Below, one piece after another: positions 9,988 through 18,518 of a stretch of 64,000 nt of DNA. Every line of letters starts with the position of its first letter. Within the stretch, counting starts at the first letter, position 1. The position numbers were made by a program, and so were the translations under genes. The notes beneath the pieces are model-generated. The model was not told where the DNA came from. It worked only from the letters and a program-made list of their open reading frames with translations, and searched no databases. Origin of the DNA: an uncultured Clostridia bacterium (GTDB lineage Bacteria; Bacillota; Clostridia; UMGS1810); NCBI GenBank assembly GCA_934463165.1, contig CAKSJG010000009.1:1-64000 (forward strand), given 5' to 3'.

Positions 9988-10670
9988 AAAAATTAAACAG
10001 GAAATCATTAATTATTATTGCATCAATTGTTGCAGTTCTGGCGGTAGTTTTTATTGTCGGATATAGCCTTACCGGTTCGGAGGATGTTAATAAAAATAAC
10101 ATCTCCAAAGAGAAAAAGGAAACAGTGGTTAAAAGTGATTCCGCAAATGAAGAGTCGGCTGAAAATTCTGCTGCAGAAAACACGGAAGAGCAGCTGACTG
10201 ATGAAAATATGCAAACCGAGGAAAAAACCGCCGGTGAAGAATCGAAAAATATGGCACAGAAAGCGGAGGAAACAAGCAAAAATGATGCGGGCAATATAAA
10301 TGCTAATGAAAAAAAGACGCAAAATAGTGAAACATCAACCGGCGCTCCGCAGGGTCAGAGTCCCGCACCCGTGCCCGAAAAAAATCAAACTTCGACGGCA
10401 AATGAAAATCAGCAGCAAAACGAAAATGCCGAAAATAAACCGCAGGTAAATCAGCAGACAAAAACCGTAACCGCATCAACCGCATCGGCATATATAGGAA
10501 ACAGCGTCGGTGCATTGATTTCAGCCATAGGTCAGCCTATAAGTAAAAGCTATGCATCAAGCTGCATCGGCGACGGGCAGGACGGTGAATGGATTTATCA
10601 GGGATTCACGGTATATACATACCGTGATACAAACGGCAGCGAGCGTGTGGAGGATGTAATGGCAAATTAA
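9984..10670 (+). CDS. Membrane-anchored low-complexity protein with small C-terminal domain
   Basis: This 228-residue protein begins KKLNRKSLIIIASIVAVL, a single uncleaved N-terminal helix, followed by about 125 residues of Glu/Asn/Lys/Gln-rich low complexity that probably spans the wall. A compact C-terminal domain of about 60 residues (IGNSVGALISAIGQP ... GEWIYQGFTVYTYR) resembles small domains I recall at the ends of clostridial membrane proteins, but I cannot name it. It overlaps the AlgJ-like gene by four bases, so it belongs to the acyltransferase operon and may tether or organise that machinery (inference). Confidence 0.7.
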   Translation: MKKLNRKSLIIIASIVAVLAVVFIVGYSLTGSEDVNKNNISKEKKETVVKSDSANEESAENSAAENTEEQLTDENMQTEEKTAGEESKNMAQKAEETSKNDAGNINANEKKTQNSETSTGAPQGQSPAPVPEKNQTSTANENQQQNENAENKPQVNQQTKTVTASTASAYIGNSVGALISAIGQPISKSYASSCIGDGQDGEWIYQGFTVYTYRDTNGSERVEDVMAN

Positions 10671-10721
10671 TTATATGTCTTGTTGCAATTGTAAATTGCA
10701 TATACTCTGAATGTAATAAAG

Positions 10722-10814
10722 ATATGGAGGATATCATGAAAAAAAGAATATTAAGCCTGATGTTAATACTATGTATTTTTGGGGGAATTACGGGATATAT
10801 GCCTGTTGGGGCAG
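10722..10814 (+). repeat. 93-bp identical leader, copy 1 (RBS plus signal peptide)
   Basis: Bases 10722-10814 are identical to 16413-16505 (offset 5691). The block covers the ribosome site GGAGG, the start codon and codons for the whole signal peptide, ending just after PVGA. Sequence upstream (from about 10680) is also similar to that before copy 2, including TTGTTG and TATACT/TATGCT hexamers 15 bases apart that could be the promoter. Downstream the two genes diverge at once. Confidence 0.95.
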
Positions 10815-13800
10815 CGACCGATACTATAACTGATGAAGCACTGTTTATGACATATCCCTCATATCTTTCAAACAGTGAAATGGATGAAGGTCTTTCCAAG
10901 GCCGAAGCAGCTTATTACGCAGTTTTAAACAGTTATTCATCGACTGATGAAGCAGTATCTGCTTTTATGTCTGCAATGAGCGAAGGAATTTCTCTTACAG
11001 TAAAAGATACACTGGGAAAGTGGGGTATTGGAGAAACATTATATGAGGAATATGCAAAAAAGGCAGCAACAAAATACATGCAGGCTTTGATGTCCAATGA
11101 AAACGCCGCAAAAGAGGCAACAAAAAAAGTTAATAATGCTTACAAAGCATTAAAAGCTTCATATGATATTGCTTCTTCTGTTGATAAGTCGATTTTGTTG
11201 GATAATTTGAGAGAGATTGCGAAAACTCATGATATAAATATTTCTGTTAATGGTATGGATAAAGTTGTAAATAAGTTGTATGATTCGGGGACATTAAAAA
11301 CAGATTTGGATGCTATCGGAGAGGCAAATAAAATATGGGAGTATGTTCTTGAAATAACAGAGCTTCATGCAATAGAAATGACTGCAATGCAGCTTCTTAT
11401 TGATGAGCTTACTTCATCGGGGCAAACAGGTAGTGATTTATACCTTGGATTGACTCTTTTAAAAAAAGACATAGAATCAAATCAGGATGGATATGTGTTG
11501 AAAAAGTACATAAACTCAAAAATTGTATCTTATATATCAAAAAACATTGACAAATTCTTTTGTAATTTGGTGGATAGTTCATCAATAACAGTTGCTTTTG
11601 TTACTACTTTTTGCAAAGTATATGCCGACTATATTTATGCGGATGCAAAGGCAGATGAACTTATACAAGCAACAATGCAAACAAGCTTTATTTCCAGCAT
11701 TGATATATGTCTTTCACGATACAGGACGAAGTTTTTGCATGGCACGGGAACAAGTGAAGATATAGAGATTTATGAAAATTTATATGCAGCATACCTTTCT
11801 GCATATAAATCGTGCCTTGAAAGTTGCAATGATGTTGCTAAATTAGATGATAAATATACTCTCGGTGGCGATTGTATGGTGTGGGCAGATGAAATCGAAT
11901 ACACTTATACCTATGACACATACCTTCGTTGGTGTAAAGAAGAAGTGGCACATGACATTGAAAATGCAACCATTGACAAAAACACCGGTTCTTCCAACAT
12001 TGCTGATGATTTAAATGAGGAAACAATTAAATCCCGTTTTGAAAGAATATATAAGTTATATCCACCAAATTCAAATAAAAAATTTATAGGTGAATACGAC
12101 GGCGCAAAGCATTCAATAGGTTTTGTTGCAAAGGTATTTAGTATGCTTTTTGATAAGCAAATGAGCAATAAAGTTGAAAGCAGGTATAATTATATTTTAA
12201 CAAGTAATAAAAATGTGCGTATTGTCGGACGGTTGGAGGAAGAAGATGTAACCGTAAGCAATTTAAAAGAATTATTTGCAAATGCGAGAATAGGCGATGT
12301 TGTGCTGACCTCAGGTCAGTATGACTATTTTCAAGGAATGATATTAACAAAAGTTACTGATACCGGAATAGAAGTATATGACTGTGATTCTAAATATGGT
12401 AAAATAGAAGATGAATATTATGATTTGATTCAACAATATGAACTTACATATGAATGGATGGCAGATGCTTTTAGTAAAAATGGAGTATATCATTCAAAAC
12501 CCGGAATTTCGATATATCGAGCAACAAGGAAGATTAGTAATGTAAGTTCAGATAATTCATTAAATAAAGAAGAATATGATGATAGCATTAACTATGTAAT
12601 TAAAGATGGTGTATTAACAGCATATAACGGGTCAAGAACAACAATAGAAATTCCGGATGGCGTTACAAAAATTGGCGATAATTGCTTTAATGAAAAAAGT
12701 ATTAAATATGTGTATATGCCGGATACCGTTGTAGAAATCGGTCTTGATGCTTTTGCTTCATGTTATAGCCTTCAATATATTAAATTTTCTTCTTATATTA
12801 CAAAAATAGATTCACGTGCTTTTTATAGTTGCTCATCGCTGCGAAATGTAACATTGCCACGCAAGTTAGACTACATAGGTGCTTATTGTTTTTATAAGTC
12901 AGGGCTTAATTCTATCAACTTTCCTGATTCAACAAGACTTATAGATTGGCATTCTTTTCAGGATTGTGTAAATTTGAAAACAGTTACTTTAGGTAAAGGT
13001 GTTCGTCTTATCGGAGAATGGGCATTTGCAGGATGCGATAATTTAAATACAATATATTGGAATGCAGACCCGGGTTCTGAGTATTATGATTATGAAGATG
13101 CATTTGTGCATTGCGGTTCTTCAAGTGAACAGCTGACAGTAGTGTTTGCTGATGATATCTTAAAGATTCCTGATAAGGCAATGGAAACTTGTTATTATTT
13201 AACTGACATTGTTTTTCCTGAAACCTTGGTTTCGATTGGAGAACGTGCATTTGCACATTGCGGAAAATTAAAAAGCATTACAATTCCTCAAAATGTTTCT
13301 TTTATAGGTGCTGAGGCTTTTAACTTCTGTGGAGGTTTGAAAACAATTTATTGGAATGCAGAAAATGTTACGGATTTTTCATATGATGATGGTCCTCTTA
13401 CTTGTGTCAGCACGGAATGTGAGGATTTAAAGGTCATATTTGGAAACACAGTAAAATCTATACCAAGTTATGTTTTGCAAAATTGCAGCCAAGTTAACGA
13501 AATCGTTATTGGTAACAATGTAGAAAGAATTGGTGAGGGAGCTTTTGAAGATTGTAATGTAGAAGAATTACTGATACCTGATTGTGTTACAACCATAGAA
13601 TGGGCTGCTTTAAACAGACTTAATAAAATAAGTAATTTAATTATTCCTGATAGTGTGATAAATCTTGCTGAACTGGCAATTCAAAACTGTGATGACCTAA
13701 AAAATATAACATTACCTTCATCTGTGGACTACAATAACATGAGTGGATTGCACTGTTTAAAAAATCTGAAAAATATATACATATCTGACAGAAGTGAAAT

Positions 13801-16342
13801 GTTTTGTTCAATAGACGGTGTACTTTATGGAAAAGACAGTTCAAATACGTTAGCAAAAGCTCCTAACGGAAGGACAACGATAACTATATTAAAAGAATGT
13901 CAAACAATATGGCCCGAGGCTTTTACCAACAATGACAGCTTGCTTGAAATAGCTGTTGAAACCGGGAATACGGCATTTTCTTCAATTGACGGAAATTTAT
14001 ATAGCTACGACAAAGAAAAATTTATAAAGTATGCCGCAGGAAAGACAGAAAAAGAGTTTCATATTCCGCAGAATGTAAAAACTATTGATTATAGAGCTTT
14101 TGCAGGTGCAAATCTAAATGATATATTTATTCCTGACAGTGTAGAAAATATTGACCGCGCTGTATTTGAAAATTGTAAAAATATAGAAAGAATTAGCTTG
14201 CCTGACGGAATTTCAAAAATATCGGATTTTATGTTTAATTTTTCCGGTATTTCGGATGTATTAATTCCAAGTACTGTAACGGAAATAGGTCGTTGTGCAT
14301 TTCAACAGTGCAAAAATTTAACAAGTATAACTATCCCTAAAAGCATGGAATCAATTGGGGATGGATCATTCGCACAGTGCACAAATCTTACGGATATCTA
14401 TTATGACGGCACTGCAGTTGATTGGAGTAAAATCTCTATTGGTTTAAATAATGACTGCTTGTATAATGCAACAAAGCATTTCGATTTCATAGAAGAAAAC
14501 GATAAGGAAACGGAAGGACTTTTAGAATATGATTATCAAACGGATGCATGGGTGGATGAAATTGGTGAAATAAATTTTCCTTACTTTACTTCCTCAACCG
14601 GTACTTTTGTTAAAGTATATTCGAAAAAATATGCAGATAAATATGCACTTATGGATTTGAAAACAGGTGAGTTGCTATTGGATAATCTTGATAGTCTGGG
14701 ATTATTATCGGAATATTCTGACTTGTTACTCATTAAAACAAACAGTGAAAATCTAATATATAATTTAGATGTAAAATCTGTTTGTTGCAAATTGTCAGAT
14801 ACTTACGGCTTGGGATATGGAGGTCATTTTTCAGAGTACGGAGGTTTTGTTACGTTATCTTCTGATAATAAATTGCATTTTATATCTAATGATGGCATTA
14901 TTGGAAATGCAGTAGATATAAACCATGATATTTACCGGTATGAAAACAGGCATTTAATGACATGGAGTTATTTGGGTGAGGGCTTGTATCAGCTGGTTGT
15001 TGGAGAGTCGGGAGGCTGGACGCAAATGGTTGGAGCAGTTAATACTCAAGGAGAGGTTATTACCTATGTGGATTATATAGATAATTTTATAAATGGATTA
15101 GCAATTGTAAAAAAGAACGGGAAATATGGTGTTATTGACAAAAATGGCGATTATGTGATAAATTATGAATACGAAAAAATAGACTATCGACGCCAAGAGA
15201 AAATATATGTAGCACTTAAGGAAAATGTTTATTATGATATAAGTACATCAGGGGATATTTTAAATGCTTTTCCTTTAAATTTAGAGTTATATGATGGAGT
15301 AAGTTACTATTTATGCAATGGATTAAAAATAGTTTATAATAAGGATTCTAATTATTTTAATTGGAAATACGGCATTGTGAATTCATCAAATGAAATTGTT
15401 TTGCCGATATCTTATTCCCAAATTTATGCTTATGGCGGCTTTTCAGAAGGGTTGTGCAACGTTAGTTTGTCAGAAACATACATGGGTAAATCGGTAGATG
15501 GGTATATCGATAAATACGGAAACATAATAATTCCCTTTGAATACGAATATTCAGGATCATTTTCAGAAGGTTTGGCAGTTGTGGGGAAAAATAATAAATA
15601 TGGATATATTGATAAATACGGAACTTTGGTAATTCCATATGAATATGATGGAGCAGATATTTTTTCGGAAGGACTTGCTGCAGTCTGTAAGGATGAAAAA
15701 TGGGGCTATATAAATAATAGTGGCGAAGTTATCATTCCTTTTGAATATGTATCAGCCGGTAACTTTTCAAATGGAGTGGCTGAAGTATGCCGAGATTATT
15801 CATATTCGCCTGTTTTTATTGATAAAGAAAATAAAATCGTATCTGTGGATACGGATATGCCAATGTATTCATTAACATATAACTGCAATTATTTGGAAAA
15901 TGAATATTATACCGGTGGCATAAAAATCAACAAAACAAATCAGGTTGTTGACATATCAAAATTAAAGATACGTCCCATAATTATAGGGGAAAACGGAGAA
16001 TTTATTATTGCCTTTTCAAGTGATATGGAGAAAATGTACAAACTTAACATTAAGTGTGATGATAATGTCGGTATTTCAATAGACAACCTCAATATCTCCG
16101 ATGTTGGAGAGACTGCAACACTAAGTATAACTGTTTTGGGAGATGTATCCACAGTTAAAACGTTGTATGTAGCATCCTATGACAGCAGGGGCAGACTACT
16201 TGGATTGCAGGTACCTACTTTTGAAGATGGAATAGCAAGGGCTACATTACCTACAAAAGATGTTGATAAATTCAAAGCTTTTGTTTGGAGTGATAACTTA
16301 AAACCGTTATGCGAATTAAAAGAATGTAATTTAAATCAGTAA
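10736..16342 (+). CDS. Large secreted BspA-LRR and WG-repeat protein
   Basis: The start at 10736 follows GGAGG (10726-10730) by five bases; the ATG at 10724 lies upstream of and overlaps that site. The product is about 1868 residues. It has a signal peptide (1-24), a mostly helical region (about 30-440), a short segment with GDVVLTSGQYDYF and PGISIYRA that resembles part of an NlpC/CHAP-like fold without a clear catalytic Cys, and then many BspA-type leucine-rich repeats (about 620-1250, e.g. IPDSVENIDRAVFENCKNI). WG beta repeats follow (about 1430-1690, e.g. YGYIDKYGTLVIPYEY). The C-terminal 85 residues (ASYDSRGRLLG ... WSDNLKPLCELK) are the domain shared with three neighbours. BspA repeats usually mediate adhesion. 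It may be read from its own promoter. Confidence 0.85.
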   Translation: MKKRILSLMLILCIFGGITGYMPVGAATDTITDEALFMTYPSYLSNSEMDEGLSKAEAAYYAVLNSYSSTDEAVSAFMSAMSEGISLTVKDTLGKWGIGETLYEEYAKKAATKYMQALMSNENAAKEATKKVNNAYKALKASYDIASSVDKSILLDNLREIAKTHDINISVNGMDKVVNKLYDSGTLKTDLDAIGEANKIWEYVLEITELHAIEMTAMQLLIDELTSSGQTGSDLYLGLTLLKKDIESNQDGYVLKKYINSKIVSYISKNIDKFFCNLVDSSSITVAFVTTFCKVYADYIYADAKADELIQATMQTSFISSIDICLSRYRTKFLHGTGTSEDIEIYENLYAAYLSAYKSCLESCNDVAKLDDKYTLGGDCMVWADEIEYTYTYDTYLRWCKEEVAHDIENATIDKNTGSSNIADDLNEETIKSRFERIYKLYPPNSNKKFIGEYDGAKHSIGFVAKVFSMLFDKQMSNKVESRYNYILTSNKNVRIVGRLEEEDVTVSNLKELFANARIGDVVLTSGQYDYFQGMILTKVTDTGIEVYDCDSKYGKIEDEYYDLIQQYELTYEWMADAFSKNGVYHSKPGISIYRATRKISNVSSDNSLNKEEYDDSINYVIKDGVLTAYNGSRTTIEIPDGVTKIGDNCFNEKSIKYVYMPDTVVEIGLDAFASCYSLQYIKFSSYITKIDSRAFYSCSSLRNVTLPRKLDYIGAYCFYKSGLNSINFPDSTRLIDWHSFQDCVNLKTVTLGKGVRLIGEWAFAGCDNLNTIYWNADPGSEYYDYEDAFVHCGSSSEQLTVVFADDILKIPDKAMETCYYLTDIVFPETLVSIGERAFAHCGKLKSITIPQNVSFIGAEAFNFCGGLKTIYWNAENVTDFSYDDGPLTCVSTECEDLKVIFGNTVKSIPSYVLQNCSQVNEIVIGNNVERIGEGAFEDCNVEELLIPDCVTTIEWAALNRLNKISNLIIPDSVINLAELAIQNCDDLKNITLPSSVDYNNMSGLHCLKNLKNIYISDRSEMFCSIDGVLYGKDSSNTLAKAPNGRTTITILKECQTIWPEAFTNNDSLLEIAVETGNTAFSSIDGNLYSYDKEKFIKYAAGKTEKEFHIPQNVKTIDYRAFAGANLNDIFIPDSVENIDRAVFENCKNIERISLPDGISKISDFMFNFSGISDVLIPSTVTEIGRCAFQQCKNLTSITIPKSMESIGDGSFAQCTNLTDIYYDGTAVDWSKISIGLNNDCLYNATKHFDFIEENDKETEGLLEYDYQTDAWVDEIGEINFPYFTSSTGTFVKVYSKKYADKYALMDLKTGELLLDNLDSLGLLSEYSDLLLIKTNSENLIYNLDVKSVCCKLSDTYGLGYGGHFSEYGGFVTLSSDNKLHFISNDGIIGNAVDINHDIYRYENRHLMTWSYLGEGLYQLVVGESGGWTQMVGAVNTQGEVITYVDYIDNFINGLAIVKKNGKYGVIDKNGDYVINYEYEKIDYRRQEKIYVALKENVYYDISTSGDILNAFPLNLELYDGVSYYLCNGLKIVYNKDSNYFNWKYGIVNSSNEIVLPISYSQIYAYGGFSEGLCNVSLSETYMGKSVDGYIDKYGNIIIPFEYEYSGSFSEGLAVVGKNNKYGYIDKYGTLVIPYEYDGADIFSEGLAAVCKDEKWGYINNSGEVIIPFEYVSAGNFSNGVAEVCRDYSYSPVFIDKENKIVSVDTDMPMYSLTYNCNYLENEYYTGGIKINKTNQVVDISKLKIRPIIIGENGEFIIAFSSDMEKMYKLNIKCDDNVGISIDNLNISDVGETATLSITVLGDVSTVKTLYVASYDSRGRLLGLQVPTFEDGIARATLPTKDVDKFKAFVWSDNLKPLCELKECNLNQ

Positions 16343-16412
16343 TGTTATTATCTCAAAAATTGCTTGAATTTTGTTGCGTTTATAAATTGCATATGCTTTA
16401 AAATTTATAAAA

Positions 16413-16505
16413 ATATGGAGGATATCATGAAAAAAAGAATATTAAGCCTGATGTTAATACTATGTATTTTTGGGGGAATTACGGGATATATGCCTGTTGG
16501 GGCAG
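16413..16505 (+). repeat. 93-bp identical leader, copy 2 (RBS plus signal peptide)
   Basis: This is base-for-base identical to 10722-10814. It carries GGAGG (16417-16421), the start at 16427 and the signal-peptide codons. Identity at synonymous sites over the whole stretch, beside partly diverged upstream sequence, points to recent duplication or gene conversion. Confidence 0.95.
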
Positions 16506-18274
16506 TGGCGGAGGAACCGACGGTATTTAACGGCACTTGCGGAGAAAACCTGATGTGGGATTATAACGACGGAAAGCTTATAATAAGCGGTACGGGAAAG
16601 ATGACGGATTGGTATGACATTGATGTACCGTGGAGCAGTTTTGTTGATGATATTGCAGCAGTTCAGATTGACAGCGGGGTTGCAAGCATCGGAAGCTATG
16701 CATTTTCGGATTGTCAATCTCTTGAGAGCATAACAATTCCGGGTAGTGTATCCGAAATAGGTGAAGGTGCTTTTGAATGGTGTGAAAACCTTAAAAGTGT
16801 AACACTTGAATACGGTGTAAAAAGAATAGGTGAATATTCATTTTCATCAAGCGGAATAACCGATATAACAATACCTGTCAGCGTAAATGAAATTGGGGGA
16901 TATGCGTTTTCAAACTGCAGAAGTTTATTTGATGTAACGATACAAAGCGGCGTGAAAAATATAGGCGAACATGCATTTGAGCGCTGCCGTAGTTTGGAAA
17001 ATATAACTGTGCCCGGCAGCGTAGCCGAAATAGGAGAGTATTCTTTTTCAAAATGCTACAATTTAACAAACGTAACAATTCGGAACGGTGTTGAAAAAAT
17101 AGGAAACAGCGCATTTTCAAGCTGCGGTCAATTGATAAAAATAACAATACCGGGCAGTGTTAATGTAATTGGTGAAGGGATAATTTACGGCAGCGGATAT
17201 GTACAGGTCGATTTAGACAGCAGCAATCCGTATTATTGTATGATTGACGGAGTTTTGTATAACAGTGAAAAAACAAACCTGATTCTTTATACGTTCACCG
17301 AAGAAAAAGAGTATAAAATACCTGACGGTGTTACCGATATATTTGCCGGTGCATTTGGTTGCAGTTATAATTTAAATGTTGTAACAATTCCCGAAAGTGT
17401 TATCAGAATCGGCAGCAATGCATTAAACGGTTCTTTTGAGAGTATAGAAGTTGCTGAAAAAAACCTGAATTATTGCAGTATAGACGGAAATCTTTACAGC
17501 AAAGATAAAACGACATTGATTAGATACGCATCACAAAAGAGCGACACATCATTTGAAATTCCGCTTGGCGTTAAAATAATCGGTACATCCGCATTTGAAG
17601 ATTGTAAAAATTTATTGAATATAATAATTCCCGAAAGTGCAAAACAAATTGATGATTTTGCGTTTTGGGGATGTGACGGTTTAAAACGCATTACAATTCC
17701 CGGAAACGTAGTTGAAATAGGCGAAAATGCGTTTGAAGTTTGCGTAAATTTGGAAAGCGTAACAATTAAAAGCGGTGTTGAAAAATTAAATGATTATGCA
17801 TTTTCTGACTGTGATAAGCTTGCAAGTGTGTCAATTCCCGAAAGTATAAACTATGTGGGGAAAGATATATTCGGGTCTTATAACAGCTTGGGTAAAATAT
17901 ACTATAGAGGTACTGAAGACCAATGGTACGATATATTTGAATCCGATTACGGTGCGGAGATAATGTTCGGATGTAAAGCCTTGAGCGGTATAATTTCGGA
18001 ATGTAAATATGAAAATTCAACAGTTACGGCAGATGTAAAGTTTGATTACAGTTTTACCGATAATATGGTTCTTATGATAGTTTATGACAACAGAAAAAAT
18101 ATTATTTCCGTAGCCGGGGAGCTTGCTGCAGCAGGTGATGAAGGAGTGTCGCTTTCATGCGAAACGGATAAAAGCAGAACCCTTGGCAACGCCAAAATAC
18201 TATTTTGGGATACCGAAAACAAAATTAAGCCTTTGTCAAAACCGATTGAAACAGAGATAAATGTTTCCGAATAA
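16427..18274 (+). CDS. Secreted BspA-type leucine-rich-repeat protein
   Basis: The start at 16427 follows GGAGG by five bases. The product has 615 residues with the same signal peptide as the previous gene. A short N-terminal beta segment (GTCGENLMWDYNDGKLIISG), common in BspA-like proteins, leads into about 15 LRR_5 repeats of the form SITIPGSVSEIGEGAFEWC. The C-terminal 90 residues (NMVLMIVYDNRKN ... FWDTENKIKPLSK) are the shared secreted-protein domain. It is probably an adhesin or surface-binding protein (family knowledge). A strong hairpin terminator lies about 55 bp downstream, closing the surface-protein block. Confidence 0.87.
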   Translation: MKKRILSLMLILCIFGGITGYMPVGAVAEEPTVFNGTCGENLMWDYNDGKLIISGTGKMTDWYDIDVPWSSFVDDIAAVQIDSGVASIGSYAFSDCQSLESITIPGSVSEIGEGAFEWCENLKSVTLEYGVKRIGEYSFSSSGITDITIPVSVNEIGGYAFSNCRSLFDVTIQSGVKNIGEHAFERCRSLENITVPGSVAEIGEYSFSKCYNLTNVTIRNGVEKIGNSAFSSCGQLIKITIPGSVNVIGEGIIYGSGYVQVDLDSSNPYYCMIDGVLYNSEKTNLILYTFTEEKEYKIPDGVTDIFAGAFGCSYNLNVVTIPESVIRIGSNALNGSFESIEVAEKNLNYCSIDGNLYSKDKTTLIRYASQKSDTSFEIPLGVKIIGTSAFEDCKNLLNIIIPESAKQIDDFAFWGCDGLKRITIPGNVVEIGENAFEVCVNLESVTIKSGVEKLNDYAFSDCDKLASVSIPESINYVGKDIFGSYNSLGKIYYRGTEDQWYDIFESDYGAEIMFGCKALSGIISECKYENSTVTADVKFDYSFTDNMVLMIVYDNRKNIISVAGELAAAGDEGVSLSCETDKSRTLGNAKILFWDTENKIKPLSKPIETEINVSE

Positions 18275-18330
18275 TTACAGTAGTTAATGATAAGGTATAC
18301 CCCCACCTCAAAACACCATATCACAAATAT

Positions 18331-18368
18331 AAAAATAATGTCTGCGTTTTTCCGCAGGCATTATTTTT
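18331..18368 (+). terminator. Intrinsic terminator, bidirectional in form
   Basis: A 16-bp stem, AAAAATAATGTCTGCG against CGCAGGCATTATTTTT with one G-T pair, encloses a six-base loop and ends in a T-run. It closes the surface-protein block and separates it from the GRE genes. Confidence 0.9.
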
Positions 18369-18387
18369 ATATTTTCACTTATTTTCA

Positions 18388-18427
18388 CGTTGTCATAAAC
18401 AACGCAAAAAATGTCCTGCTTAAGACA
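18388..18427. promoter_or_regulatory. Possible operator region upstream of the GRE gene
   Basis: Two dyads lie about 100 bp before the GRE start: CGTTG-N7-CAACG (18388-18404) and TGTC-N8-GACA (18412-18427). A further TGTCC copy follows at 18433. They may bind a regulator, but none is encoded next to this cluster. A TAAAAT at 18460-18465 could be a -10 box; no convincing -35 was found at normal spacing. Confidence 0.35.
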
Positions 18428-18518
18428 ACTATTGTCCTTTCAAAAAGTCCGTTTATCTGGTAAAATATAGAAAACAACAGAAATTTCTGTTTTAAAGATG
18501 TGAAAAGGGATGATAAAA

